In this document: positions 32,817 through 41,400 of the stretch, piece by piece
Numbering within the stretch: position 1 is the stretch's first letter
Layout of the letters: every line of letters starts with the position of its first letter
Origin: Nocardia jejuensis NBRC 103114
GTDB taxonomy: Bacteria; Actinomycetota; Actinomycetes; Mycobacteriales; Mycobacteriaceae
Direction of reading: 5' to 3'
Length of the DNA stretch: 64,000 nucleotides
NCBI RefSeq assembly: GCF_001613145.1
Contig: NZ_BDBU01000035.1
Span: 62,001-126,000, forward strand
Made by a program: the position numbers and the translations under genes
The notes under the pieces: generated by a model
Databases searched by the model: none
What the model was told of the DNA's origin: nothing
What the model saw: only the letters and a program-made list of their open reading frames with translations

Positions 32817-33953
32817 TCAGGAGAGGCCGAACTGCGCCCTGACCTGGTCTTCGGTCAGCCCGTAGTCGGCGAGCGAATACTGATGGGTCGGTTTCCGATC
32901 GCCACTCTTGCTCTCCTCGTCGAGCGAACCCATCGCGGCGCGCGCGGACTCGGAGAAGTCGATGCCGAACGTCGAGTAGATGGTCTCGACGGTCCCCATC
33001 GGATCGGACCGCAGATCGTCGAACTGGATGTCCAGGAACTGCGCCGGATCGTACTTGGCTCGCGCCGTGTCGAATTCGCGCAGACCACGCGACCACAGCT
33101 CCAGCTGCGTCTCGCCGATCCGCTCCCGGCTGAAGGTGTCGGACCACCCGCGCGCCGCGTGTTCGGTCAGACTGCACGAGGACCCGACGATGGTGACCGG
33201 ATCGCGATGCGTCTGAATGACCAGCGCGTCCGGGTACACGGCCATCAGCGCGTCCAGCGCGAACAGGTGGCTGGGGTTCTTCAGCACCCATCCGCGACTG
33301 TCGCCCATGCCGATCAGCTGCAGGTTCTTCTTGTGCCGTGTGTAGGCATCGGTCCAGTCCTGCTTGCGCAGCCACTGCGAGTAGGTCGGCAGGTACGCCA
33401 GCGACTCGTACGAGATGGACTTGCCCGTCTGCCGCAGCAGCTGCCAGCACTCCTCCACATCGGCCGCGCTCATGTAGTGCAGTCCCATGAACTCCGGGTT
33501 CTCCACCCGATGCTGCGCGAATCCGGCATCGATGCCCTGATAGATCGGATTCTCGGCCCAGCTCTCGCGCGGCGGTCGCGGCTGCGGGAACTCCGCGAGC
33601 CACATCTCCAGCGCCTGATGTCCCGGATCGGCCGCGAGCAGCCGATGCAGCGCGGTGGTACCGGTGCGCGGCAGTCCGGTGACGAAAATCGGTCGCTGAA
33701 CCGAGGTTTCGGCGTATCCGGGATTTGCCTTCCACGACGATTCGCTCAGCGCCCGCGCCACCAGCGCCCCGCGCAGGAAGTACCGACTCATCTTGCTGCC
33801 GAGCTCGGTCAGCCCCGCGTCACGCTGATAGGACTCGAGCAGCACACCGAGCCCCTCGAGGTAGTCGTCGGACCCGAAGTCCTCCAGCCCGGTGACCTTG
33901 GTGGCCGAGGCGTGCAGGTCTTCGACGGTTCCGACATTGGTACGTCCGGTCAT
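32817..33953 (-). CDS. PAPS-dependent sulfotransferase (Rv3529c-like)
   Basis: This 378-aa protein of the sulfotransferase-3 family has the 5'-phosphosulfate loop FVTGLPRTGTTALHRLL near residue 78 and the 3'-phosphate segment VIQTHRDPVTIVGSSCSL near 245. It should transfer sulfate from PAPS to a hydroxyl or amine; the acceptor is unknown. ATG 33953 has AAGGAG upstream. It is the last gene of an operon whose first genes, cysD and cysNC, make PAPS. The sulfotransferase/SDR/DUF1214 trio matches Rv3529c-Rv3531c of M. tuberculosis. Confidence 0.85.
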   Translation of the reverse strand: MTGRTNVGTVEDLHASATKVTGLEDFGSDDYLEGLGVLLESYQRDAGLTELGSKMSRYFLRGALVARALSESSWKANPGYAETSVQRPIFVTGLPRTGTTALHRLLAADPGHQALEMWLAEFPQPRPPRESWAENPIYQGIDAGFAQHRVENPEFMGLHYMSAADVEECWQLLRQTGKSISYESLAYLPTYSQWLRKQDWTDAYTRHKKNLQLIGMGDSRGWVLKNPSHLFALDALMAVYPDALVIQTHRDPVTIVGSSCSLTEHAARGWSDTFSRERIGETQLELWSRGLREFDTARAKYDPAQFLDIQFDDLRSDPMGTVETIYSTFGIDFSESARAAMGSLDEESKSGDRKPTHQYSLADYGLTEDQVRAQFGLS

Positions 33954-33975
33954 GAGATGACTGGCTCCTTCTTGG

Positions 33976-34770
33976 TCACACGTGGTATTCGCCGCAGTTG
34001 ACATCGATGGTCTGACCGGTGATCGAGTTGGCCCACGGCGAGGCCAGGAACACCACGGTCTGCGCGATCTCGTCGGGCAGTGGCAGCCGCTTGAGGTCCG
34101 ATTTGGAGGCGGTCTGCTGATAGACCTGCTCCGGCGTGATCCCGTACTTCTTGGCGATCTCACCGAAGTACCACTTCAGCTGATCGGTCCAAATGTAGCC
34201 GGGTGCAACGGTATTGACCCGGATTCCCTTCTCGCCCAGCTCGGTGGCCAGGGTCTGGGACATGGCGAGCAGCGCCGCCTTGGCGATCTTGTAGCTGCCG
34301 TAGCGCGGCTCGGAGTGCCGCAGCACCGCAGAGTTGATCATGACGACATTGCCCTTGGACTCGGTCAGCGCCTCGGTGAACGTCTGGGTCATGCGCAGCC
34401 CGCCCAGCACGGTCAGGTCGATGCTGTCGCGAATCTGCTGGAAGTCGGTGCGCGCCAACGGCTTCATCGACGGCACCGAGAAGGCGTTGTTCACCAGGAC
34501 ATCGACCTTGCCGAACGTCTCGAGCGTGCGCGCCAGCAGGTTCCGCACGGCATCCTCGTCGGTGATGTCCGCGACCACGGAAAGCGTTGTGCCACCCTCG
34601 GCCTCGATCTCCGCGGCCACCTCCTTCAACCGCGACTCGGTGCGCGCGGCCAGTACGACCGTGGCTCCGGCCGCGGCGGCCTCCAGGCAGATGGACCGGC
34701 CGAGGCCGGGTCCGACACCGCTGACCACGACGACCTTGTCCGCCAGCAGTGCTGTCTTCAGGCGAGTCAT
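33976..34770 (-). CDS. SDR family oxidoreductase (Rv3530c-like)
   Basis: This 264-aa SDR has the cofactor motif SGVGPGLG (a variant of TGxxxGxG), NNAF in place of NNAG, Ser in MINSAVLRHS, and the YKIAK catalytic pair. It ends GQTIDVNCGEYHV. It probably oxidises or reduces a lipid or sterol-like alcohol, judging only from its M. tuberculosis counterpart in the cholesterol-region cluster. Its ATG 34770 overlaps the stop of the DUF1214 gene (ATGA). Confidence 0.85.
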   Translation of the reverse strand: MTRLKTALLADKVVVVSGVGPGLGRSICLEAAAAGATVVLAARTESRLKEVAAEIEAEGGTTLSVVADITDEDAVRNLLARTLETFGKVDVLVNNAFSVPSMKPLARTDFQQIRDSIDLTVLGGLRMTQTFTEALTESKGNVVMINSAVLRHSEPRYGSYKIAKAALLAMSQTLATELGEKGIRVNTVAPGYIWTDQLKWYFGEIAKKYGITPEQVYQQTASKSDLKRLPLPDEIAQTVVFLASPWANSITGQTIDVNCGEYHV

Positions 34771-35969
34771 CCGAGCATCCTCTCCGCGAAACCGCGCTGG
34801 CGAGCGGCGATCCGCTCACGCCAGCCGGCGTCATCGATCTGATTGTGAGCGTGATGCGGCAGCCGCTCGGCCACCTTGTCGAACGGCACCAGTTCGATGG
34901 ACGGCCCGTCCTCGGCCGTCATCTCCCGCCCGACGCGCTGCCAGCGGAACTGGAGAATGCCCAGTGCGCGGCCGGTGGTCTCGATCCAGTTGGCGATGCC
35001 GGGGTTGCGCGCGGACACCACCATTCGGATCAGGCCGTCCGGATCCACCTGTGCCTGCTGATGATTGAGGCTGGTCTGGTGGTTGACGTAGTCCAGCGAG
35101 ATGTACCAGCGGCTGCCCAGCTGGAAACCCTGGTACGGCGCATCGGATTTCGGCACCGTGATGATCAGCGCCTGATCGTCGGCCAGTTCGAAGTGCCCGA
35201 CCGAGGAGTACTGGGTGCTCAGACCGCCGGGCGTGAGCCGCGGTTCGGTGAGGGTGTTCACCGGCAGGTTCAGATAGAACCATTTGGGAAAGTTGAACCA
35301 GGTGTGCACGCGGGTCAGCAGCATGCGCCCGGCCGCCCGGTACCGCTTGCGGATCTGTGCCACATCCGATTCCGCGGGCGCTGTGCCGATGGTGTCGACG
35401 CGTTCGATCCGAATGCTGCCCTTGCGCTCGGCGTTCCAGTCGCCGTAGACCTCGCGCACGGCGAGCATGGACGCACCCTCGCCGAGCTGGAAGTAATTCG
35501 GTTCCGGATTCTGCTTGGGCGGCCCGAAACGCAGTGTGTAGCTACCGTCTTCGGCGATCTCGATGCGGCGGTCGTCGAAGGCGTCCTCGCCCCCGGGGAC
35601 ATCGGTGGCGGTGTAGTCACCCTTGAGCACCTGGAAGCTCAGATCGACGGTGTTGCCGCGCACGCCGGTCAGCAGGTATTCGCCGGTGGGCTCGACATTC
35701 GCGTGGTAGTAGAGCGTGTCGGGATTGTCCAGGCCCATCTTGGTGTACGGCCCGGTGGAGCTCACGAAGTACGGATGCGACTTACCGTGCGCCCGCGAGA
35801 GCTGCAGCACCGCCGCGATACTGCCCTGCAGATAGTCGTAGCCCTCGGCCAGATCGTGGTCGTCACGGATGAATTCCGCTCCGGCGATGAGCTTCTCGGC
35901 CTCGGCCACCGCAGCCAGGAACGGCTCGGTGAGCGGCAATTCGGCCTGCTCGATGTTCGGTTCTTCCAT
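34767..35969 (-). CDS. DUF1214 domain protein (Rv3531c-like)
   Basis: This 400-aa protein has a C-terminal DUF1214 region (GHFELADDQALIITVPKSDAPYQG, WYISLDYVNHQTSLNHQQ, DGLIRMVVSARNPG) and an N-terminal mixed alpha/beta part. It has no signal peptide. The function of this family is unknown. Its start overlaps the cysNC stop by one base (TGATG), and its end overlaps the SDR start, so it is fixed in the middle of the sulfate-activation/sulfotransferase operon. Confidence 0.8.
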   Translation of the reverse strand: MEEPNIEQAELPLTEPFLAAVAEAEKLIAGAEFIRDDHDLAEGYDYLQGSIAAVLQLSRAHGKSHPYFVSSTGPYTKMGLDNPDTLYYHANVEPTGEYLLTGVRGNTVDLSFQVLKGDYTATDVPGGEDAFDDRRIEIAEDGSYTLRFGPPKQNPEPNYFQLGEGASMLAVREVYGDWNAERKGSIRIERVDTIGTAPAESDVAQIRKRYRAAGRMLLTRVHTWFNFPKWFYLNLPVNTLTEPRLTPGGLSTQYSSVGHFELADDQALIITVPKSDAPYQGFQLGSRWYISLDYVNHQTSLNHQQAQVDPDGLIRMVVSARNPGIANWIETTGRALGILQFRWQRVGREMTAEDGPSIELVPFDKVAERLPHHAHNQIDDAGWRERIAARQRGFAERMLG

Positions 35970-37888
35970 CAGTTCTCTGCGCTCTCTCCGTGGGTGCTGC
36001 CGCCGTCGATGCCGCCGAGTTCGCGGCGGATCAGTCGGGCGATGTCGGCCGGGGTACCGGCTCCGGGGGTGATGGTCAGATCGGCGTATTCGGGTCGTTC
36101 GTACGGCGAGGAGATGCCGGTGAACTCCGGCAGCTCACCCGAGCGGGCACGCTTGTACAGACCCTTGGGGTCGCGCAGCTCGCACTCCTCGAGCGGGGTG
36201 TCCACGAACACTTCGTGGAACGGCAATCGCTTGTCGTCGTGCAGCTTTCGCGCGTCCCGGCGCTGGGCGCGGAACGGGCTGATCAGCGAGACGATCGCGA
36301 CCACACCGGCGTCCGCGAACAGGGCGGCGGTCTCGGCGACCCGGCGGATGTTCTCGCGCCGGTCCTCGTCGGTGAAACCGAGGTTGCTGGTGAGCCCGTG
36401 CCGCAGATTGTCCCCGTCGAGCAGATAGGCGGGCTGCCCCGAAGCTATCAGCTGGCGTTCCAATTCGACTGCGATGGTGGACTTCCCGGAACCGGAGAGT
36501 CCGGTCAGCCAGATCGTCGCACCCTGACTCAGCCGCTGAGCTCGTTCCACGCTCGACTTGTGCCACACCACGTCCGCGCGCGGCGCCCGCCCGGTGGCCC
36601 GCACGGCCTGGCCGGTCGCCAGTTCCGCGGGTCCGGCGCTGCGGGCGGTGATCATGCCCGCGGCCACGGTCTGATCGGTGGCCTCGTCGATCAGGATGAA
36701 GCTGCCGGTCGAGCGATTGTCGCGGTACGGATCGAACAGGATGGACTGCCGTCCGTGCAGGGTGATGCGCCCGATGTCGTTGAGCGACAGCTCTTCCGCG
36801 TCGGTCTGCCGGTGCAGGGTGTTCACGTCGAGCCGGTAGTCCAGCTCGCTGACCCGCACCGTCGCGGTCTGGGTGGCGGTGCGGAGGGCGTAATCGCGCC
36901 CGGCCTTCAGCTGCGTGGTGTCGGAGAACCAGCACACCATGGCGTCCAGCTCACGATCCAGATGCGGCTGGTTACCGGGGCGGGCGAGCATATCCCCACG
37001 GCCGATGTCGATTTCGTCGTCGAGGGTGAGCGAGACCGCCATGCCGGTGAAGGCCTCCTCGACCTTCGCGCCGCCCGGCCCCCAGATCTGAGCGACCTTG
37101 CTGGTGCGTCCGGAGGGCAACACCACGATCTCGTCACCGGGCTTGAAGATGCCGCCGGCGATGGTGCCCGCGTAGCTGCGCTGACTCTCCCCGTGCGGGC
37201 GGATCACGTACTGCACCGGCAGCCGGGTGTCGATGAGATTGCGGTCCGAGGCGATGTGCACCTCTTCCAGATGCCGCAGCAGGGTCGGGCCCGGGTACCA
37301 GGGCATGTTCTCCGAGGCGTCCACGACATTGTCGCCCAGCAACGCCGACACCGGAACGAAGCTGAGGTCACCGACATCGAGCTTGGTGGCGAAATCCGCG
37401 AATTCGGAACGGATTTCCTCGAAGCGCTCCTCGGACCAGTCGACCAGATCCATCTTGTTCACGCACAGCACCAGGTGGCTCACGCCCAGCAGCGAGGACA
37501 GGAAGGCGTGGCGGCGGGTCTGTTCCGAGACGCCCTTGCGCGCGTCCACCAGGATCAGCGCCAGGTCCGCGGTGGACGCGCCGGTGACCATGTTCCGGGT
37601 GTACTGCACATGCCCCGGAGTGTCCGCGATGATGAATTTCCTTCGCGGAGTGGTGAAGTAGCGGTAGGCGACGTCGATGGTGATGCCCTGCTCACGTTCG
37701 GCGCGCAGACCGTCGGTGACCAGAGACAGGTCCGTCTGCCCGGCGCCGCGTGCGGCACTGGCGCGTTCGATGGCGTCGAGCTGATCGGTGAACAGGCTCT
37801 TCGAATCGAAGAGCAGCCGCCCGATGAGGGTCGACTTGCCGTCGTCCACGCTGCCCGCGGTGGCGAGGCGTAAAAGGTTGCGGCGCAT
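35969..37888 (-). CDS. cysNC: Bifunctional sulfate adenylyltransferase subunit 1 / APS kinase
   Basis: This 639-aa fusion makes PAPS from sulfate together with CysD. The N-terminal GTPase has GSVDDGKST at residue 12, DTPGHVQYTRNM near 92, and NKMDLVD near 147. Beta-barrel domains follow. The C-terminal APS kinase starts near residue 450 with the P-loop GLSGSGKST, then LDGDNLRHGL and RRVAETAALF. The start overlaps the cysD stop (TGATG). CysNC fusions are normal in mycolic-acid actinobacteria. PAPS can go to reduction or to sulfotransferases; the operon favours the latter. Confidence 0.93.
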   Translation of the reverse strand: MRRNLLRLATAGSVDDGKSTLIGRLLFDSKSLFTDQLDAIERASAARGAGQTDLSLVTDGLRAEREQGITIDVAYRYFTTPRRKFIIADTPGHVQYTRNMVTGASTADLALILVDARKGVSEQTRRHAFLSSLLGVSHLVLCVNKMDLVDWSEERFEEIRSEFADFATKLDVGDLSFVPVSALLGDNVVDASENMPWYPGPTLLRHLEEVHIASDRNLIDTRLPVQYVIRPHGESQRSYAGTIAGGIFKPGDEIVVLPSGRTSKVAQIWGPGGAKVEEAFTGMAVSLTLDDEIDIGRGDMLARPGNQPHLDRELDAMVCWFSDTTQLKAGRDYALRTATQTATVRVSELDYRLDVNTLHRQTDAEELSLNDIGRITLHGRQSILFDPYRDNRSTGSFILIDEATDQTVAAGMITARSAGPAELATGQAVRATGRAPRADVVWHKSSVERAQRLSQGATIWLTGLSGSGKSTIAVELERQLIASGQPAYLLDGDNLRHGLTSNLGFTDEDRRENIRRVAETAALFADAGVVAIVSLISPFRAQRRDARKLHDDKRLPFHEVFVDTPLEECELRDPKGLYKRARSGELPEFTGISSPYERPEYADLTITPGAGTPADIARLIRRELGGIDGGSTHGESAEN

Positions 37889-38793
37889 CAGAAGTAGCCC
37901 TCTCGCTTGCGATCTTCCATGCCGGATTCGGAGATTCGGTCGTCGGCGCGGGTGGCGCCGCGCTCGGTGAGCCGGGTGACGGCGGTTTCGGCGATCACCT
38001 CGGCGGGGGTGGCGGCGTCGCTCTCGACGCAGCCGGTGCAGTCCGCGTCGCCCAGGGTGCGGAATCGCACGCTGGTCTCGAAGGTCTTCTCGCCGGGCTG
38101 GTGGGTCAGGAACCTGTTGTCCGCCAGCAGCATTCCGTCGCGTTCGAGCACGGTGCGGCGGTGCGCGTAGTACAGCGGCGGCAGTTCCACCTCGGCCTGG
38201 TCGATGTACTCCCAGATGTCGAGCTCGGTCCAATTGGACAGCGGGAACACCCGGATGTGCTCACCCTTGCGGTGCCGCCCGTTGTACAGGTTCCACACCT
38301 CCGGCCGCTGCGAGCGCGGATCCCACGCGCCGTACTGGTCGCGGAAGCTGAACACCCGCTCCTTCGCTCGGGCCTTCTCCTCGTCGCGCCGCGCACCGCC
38401 GAACACCGCGTCGAAGCGGCCCTCGGTGATCGAGCGCAGCAATGTGGTGGTCTGCAACCGATTGCGGGTCTCGCCCGGGCGCTCGACGGCCCGGCCCGCG
38501 TCGATATCGTCCTGCACGCTGCCCACCAGCAGATTCGCCCCGAGCCGGGCGACAGTGCGATCCCGGAACTCGATCACCTCGTCGAAATTGCGACCGGTGT
38601 CGATGTGCAGCAGCGAGAACGGCAGCGGCGCGGGCCAGAAGGCCCGCCGCGCCAGTTCCAGCATGACCGCCGAATCCTTGCCACCTGAGAAGAGCAGCAC
38701 CGGCCGCTCGAAGGTGGCGGCAACCTCTCGAATGATGTGCACCGACTCCGCCTCCAAGGCGGAAAGGTGCGACAACTCGTATCCCGTGCGCAT
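37888..38793 (-). CDS. cysD: Sulfate adenylyltransferase subunit 2
   Basis: This 301-aa ATP pyrophosphatase has the PP-loop SGGKDSAVM near residue 38, LEAESVHIIREVAA before it, LLHIDTGRNF and the GGARRDEEKARAKERVFSFRD segment typical of CysD. With CysN it adenylates sulfate. ATG 38793 gives almost the E. coli length; GTG 38805 would add four residues. It faces an IclR-type regulator, with a 14-bp palindrome between. Confidence 0.93.
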   Translation of the reverse strand: MRTGYELSHLSALEAESVHIIREVAATFERPVLLFSGGKDSAVMLELARRAFWPAPLPFSLLHIDTGRNFDEVIEFRDRTVARLGANLLVGSVQDDIDAGRAVERPGETRNRLQTTTLLRSITEGRFDAVFGGARRDEEKARAKERVFSFRDQYGAWDPRSQRPEVWNLYNGRHRKGEHIRVFPLSNWTELDIWEYIDQAEVELPPLYYAHRRTVLERDGMLLADNRFLTHQPGEKTFETSVRFRTLGDADCTGCVESDAATPAEVIAETAVTRLTERGATRADDRISESGMEDRKREGYF

Positions 38794-38858
38794 CTCTTCA
38801 CTCACTCGCCGCGTCTGTCGGCCCCGCTGCCTCGGAATTCGTTCCCGAGAGTTGCGAT

Positions 38859-38872
38859 GTCGAATATTCGAC
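38859..38872. promoter_or_regulatory. Palindrome between cysD and the IclR gene
   Basis: GTCGAATATTCGAC is a perfect 14-bp palindrome, 66 bp before the cysD ATG and 138 bp before the regulator GTG. It is the best operator candidate in this divergent region. Confidence 0.55.
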
Positions 38873-39010
38873 GCTATTGTTCGATAATGTGACACCGACG
38901 ATAGGGCCGCCGGTGGGCGCCGGTCAATACCCTCCGGCGGATTGCTGTGCATCCTGCACATCCGAGCCCGCCGAGACATTCCGTCCAGACCGTCGAAACG
39001 AGGACTTCAG

Positions 39011-39979
39011 GTGCCTGAAACCGCTGCTCGCTCAGCAGAATCGGCCGATCCGGCAGCTGCCGGAGCCGCCACGGCCGCACCTGACTCACCGGCGTCCGAT
39101 GTCTCGTCCCCCGCCGCCTCGACTCGTCCCGCCGAGGGTCCGAATTCCCCGCCGACCCATCGCGTGGTCCAGGCGATCGAGTTGCTCTCGCGGCACGCCG
39201 ATGAACGGCTGTCGCTGGCGCGAATCGTGCGCGCCACCGGTATGTCCCGCGCCACCGCGCACGCGGTGCTGACTCAGCTCACCGCCGACGGCTGGACCAT
39301 TCGCGACGCCGACGGGAACTACGCGCTGGGACGGGGACTGATCACGGTGGCCCGCCGCACCGAAGCGGCCTTCCCGCTGCGCCGCCTGGCCATGGACCCG
39401 ATGCACACCCTGGCCACCGATCACCATGTTCCGGTCTTCCTCGCCGAACGGGAGCAGACCTCCATCGTCATCACCGAGGTGATCGGTTCGCCCTCGGTAC
39501 CGTGGATCCGCTCGGGCCGCCATCTGCCGCTCGCGCCGCCGGTCTGCCGCGAATTCATCGCCTGGGCACCGGAATCCGAGCGTGATGCCTGGCTCGGCAT
39601 CGCCGACCCAGCCCACCGCGACCGCCTGCGCGCGGTCCTGGACGCGGTACGGGAGCGCGGCTACGCGGTGGAACGCCTGGCCGATGATTCCGGGCCGATG
39701 ATGGAAGCCCTGGCCGCGCTGCGCCATTCACCGGTGACCGATCCGCTGCGGCATCGGCTCAGCGCCATGATCGCGGACCTGATCACCATCGACTACCTGC
39801 CCGACGAGCTCACCGATCACAATGCCGTCGTCTCGGTCTCGGCCCCGATCTTCGCCCCCGACGGCACGGTCATCGCCTCGATCGTCGCCTGCCCGGACAC
39901 CAATCTGCGGGCGGAACAGCTGGAGAACTTGGCGGCGGCGACCATCGCCGCGGCCGAGCGCGTCGCGCACACCCGCTGA
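39011..39979 (+). CDS. IclR family transcriptional regulator
   Basis: This 322-aa protein has a disordered Ala/Pro/Ser-rich N-terminus (about 45 residues). The IclR winged helix-turn-helix (HRVVQAIELLSRHADERLSL, RATGMSRATAHAVL, residues about 48-110) and an effector-binding domain follow. GTG 39011 has GAGGA upstream. It is divergent from cysD-cysNC-sulfotransferase and may control it. IclR control of sulfate activation would be unusual; effector unknown. Confidence 0.8.
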   Translation: MPETAARSAESADPAAAGAATAAPDSPASDVSSPAASTRPAEGPNSPPTHRVVQAIELLSRHADERLSLARIVRATGMSRATAHAVLTQLTADGWTIRDADGNYALGRGLITVARRTEAAFPLRRLAMDPMHTLATDHHVPVFLAEREQTSIVITEVIGSPSVPWIRSGRHLPLAPPVCREFIAWAPESERDAWLGIADPAHRDRLRAVLDAVRERGYAVERLADDSGPMMEALAALRHSPVTDPLRHRLSAMIADLITIDYLPDELTDHNAVVSVSAPIFAPDGTVIASIVACPDTNLRAEQLENLAAATIAAAERVAHTR

Positions 39980-40011
39980 GTCCCGGCGACGCATCAGGCA
40001 GGATCGCGGGT

Positions 40012-40554
40012 ATGGAAACCGTCTCTTCGCGCCCGATCTACGAGAACCAGTGGATTTCCGTCCGAGAGGACGTCGTGCGCCGCTCCGACGGCACCGAAGC
40101 CCTCTACGCGGTCGTCGACAAGTCCGACTTCGCCATCATCATCCCGCGCGACGGCGACCGTTTCCATCTGGTCCAGCAGTTCAGATACCCACTGCGGCAG
40201 CGTAGTTGGGAGTTCCCCGGAGGTTCCATCCCCGGCGCGCGGACCTTCGACCCGATCGCCGCCGCCACCCAGGAACTGCGTGAGGAGACCGGCCTCCGCG
40301 CCGAGCACCTCACCTACCTCGGCAAGATCGCCCCCGGCCCCGCCACCACCAGTCACTTCGGCCACGTCGTACTCGCCACCGGTCTGACCGAGGGCCCGCA
40401 CGAACGCGAACCCTCGGAACAGGACATGGAAGCGGCCTGGTTCTCCCGAGCCGAGTTCGAGGCCATGATCGAGCAGGGCCGAATCATCGACGGCCAGACC
40501 GTCGCCGCCTACACCCTGCTGTGCCTGCACGAACGCGCGAACCCGCCCCGCTGA
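40012..40554 (+). CDS. NUDIX hydrolase, ADP-ribose pyrophosphatase-like
   Basis: This 180-aa protein has the Nudix core AATQELREETGL near residue 87 (the REUxEExGU part, with Gln in place of the first Arg), after FPGGSIPG. The first segment resembles ADP-ribose/NDP-sugar hydrolases (ENQWISVREDVV, QQFRYPLRQRSWEFPGG). It should cleave a nucleoside diphosphate linked to another moiety with Mg2+. ATG 40012 lies 32 bp after the IclR stop. Confidence 0.85.
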   Translation: METVSSRPIYENQWISVREDVVRRSDGTEALYAVVDKSDFAIIIPRDGDRFHLVQQFRYPLRQRSWEFPGGSIPGARTFDPIAAATQELREETGLRAEHLTYLGKIAPGPATTSHFGHVVLATGLTEGPHEREPSEQDMEAAWFSRAEFEAMIEQGRIIDGQTVAAYTLLCLHERANPPR

Positions 40555-40562
40555 CGCCCGAG

Positions 40563-41315
40563 TTACCAGTCCAGACGGCCGTAGGTCTGCGTGTCGTTAC
40601 CCCAGAGGAATCCCCACAGCTGACCGGTGGGCCCGTCGGCCGGCAGGGTGGCCAGGTGGACCGACGGCTCCGCGCCCTGCTCGGCGGTGCGAAAGCCGTT
40701 GTTGCCGTTGAGGTCCGTCGCGCAATAGCCGGGGTTGGCGGCATTGACCTTGATGGGGGTGTCCCAGAGTTCCTTGGCGTACATGACGGTGACCATGTTC
40801 AACGCGGTCTTGCTGGACGGGTACGGCACCGAGGTCATCGGCCACATGGGACCCTCCCGGTCCGTCATCCCGGCGAGCGATCCGACCTCGCTCGATACGT
40901 TCACGATGCGAGCGGACTCGGCGCGGCGCAGCAGCGGAAGCAGGGCATTGGTCACCGCGACGACACCGAAGACATTGGTCTCGTAGGTCTTTCGCAAGGT
41001 GTCGAGGGCGGTCGAGGAAGGTTTGCCGTCCCCGTCGAAGCCACCGGTGATACCCGCGTTGTTGATCAGGATGTCCAGGCGGCCGAACTCGGAGTCGATG
41101 CGCGCGGCCGCGGCGGCGATCGAGTTCTCGTCCGTGACATCGAGCTGGACGAAATGCGCGTCCGCGCCCTCTGCCTTCACCTTGTCGGCGGCGGCCTGCC
41201 CCAGTGCCTCGTCACGGGCTCCGAGCAGGACGGTCATGCCCCGAGCGGCGAGCTGACGGGCGGTTTCGAATCCGATGCCCTTGTTGGCCCCGGTGATGAG
41301 CGCTGTCGTAGTCAT
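40563..41315 (-). CDS. SDR family oxidoreductase
   Basis: This 250-aa SDR has TGANKGIG at the N-terminus, NNAG near residue 85, VNVSSEVGS and the YPSSK catalytic pair. It belongs to the carbonyl-reductase-like group often encoded divergently from an MmyB-type regulator, as here (the gene at 41401). The substrate is unknown. The 85-bp divergent region has an inverted repeat TGGTCC (41326-41331)/GGACCA (41351-41356). Confidence 0.86.
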   Translation of the reverse strand: MTTTALITGANKGIGFETARQLAARGMTVLLGARDEALGQAAADKVKAEGADAHFVQLDVTDENSIAAAAARIDSEFGRLDILINNAGITGGFDGDGKPSSTALDTLRKTYETNVFGVVAVTNALLPLLRRAESARIVNVSSEVGSLAGMTDREGPMWPMTSVPYPSSKTALNMVTVMYAKELWDTPIKVNAANPGYCATDLNGNNGFRTAEQGAEPSVHLATLPADGPTGQLWGFLWGNDTQTYGRLDW

Positions 41316-41325
41316 GCCACCAGCG

Positions 41326-41356
41326 TGGTCCGGAACCCCTCGGACAGGGAGGACCA
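41326..41356. promoter_or_regulatory. Inverted repeat between SDR and MmyB-type regulator
   Basis: TGGTCC and GGACCA are separated by 19 bp within the 85-bp divergent promoter region. They are a candidate binding site for the adjacent XRE/MmyB regulator. Confidence 0.4.
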
Positions 41357-41400
41357 ACTTGTACCACCCACGCGCGGCACGAGCGGAGCACACTTGTCTC

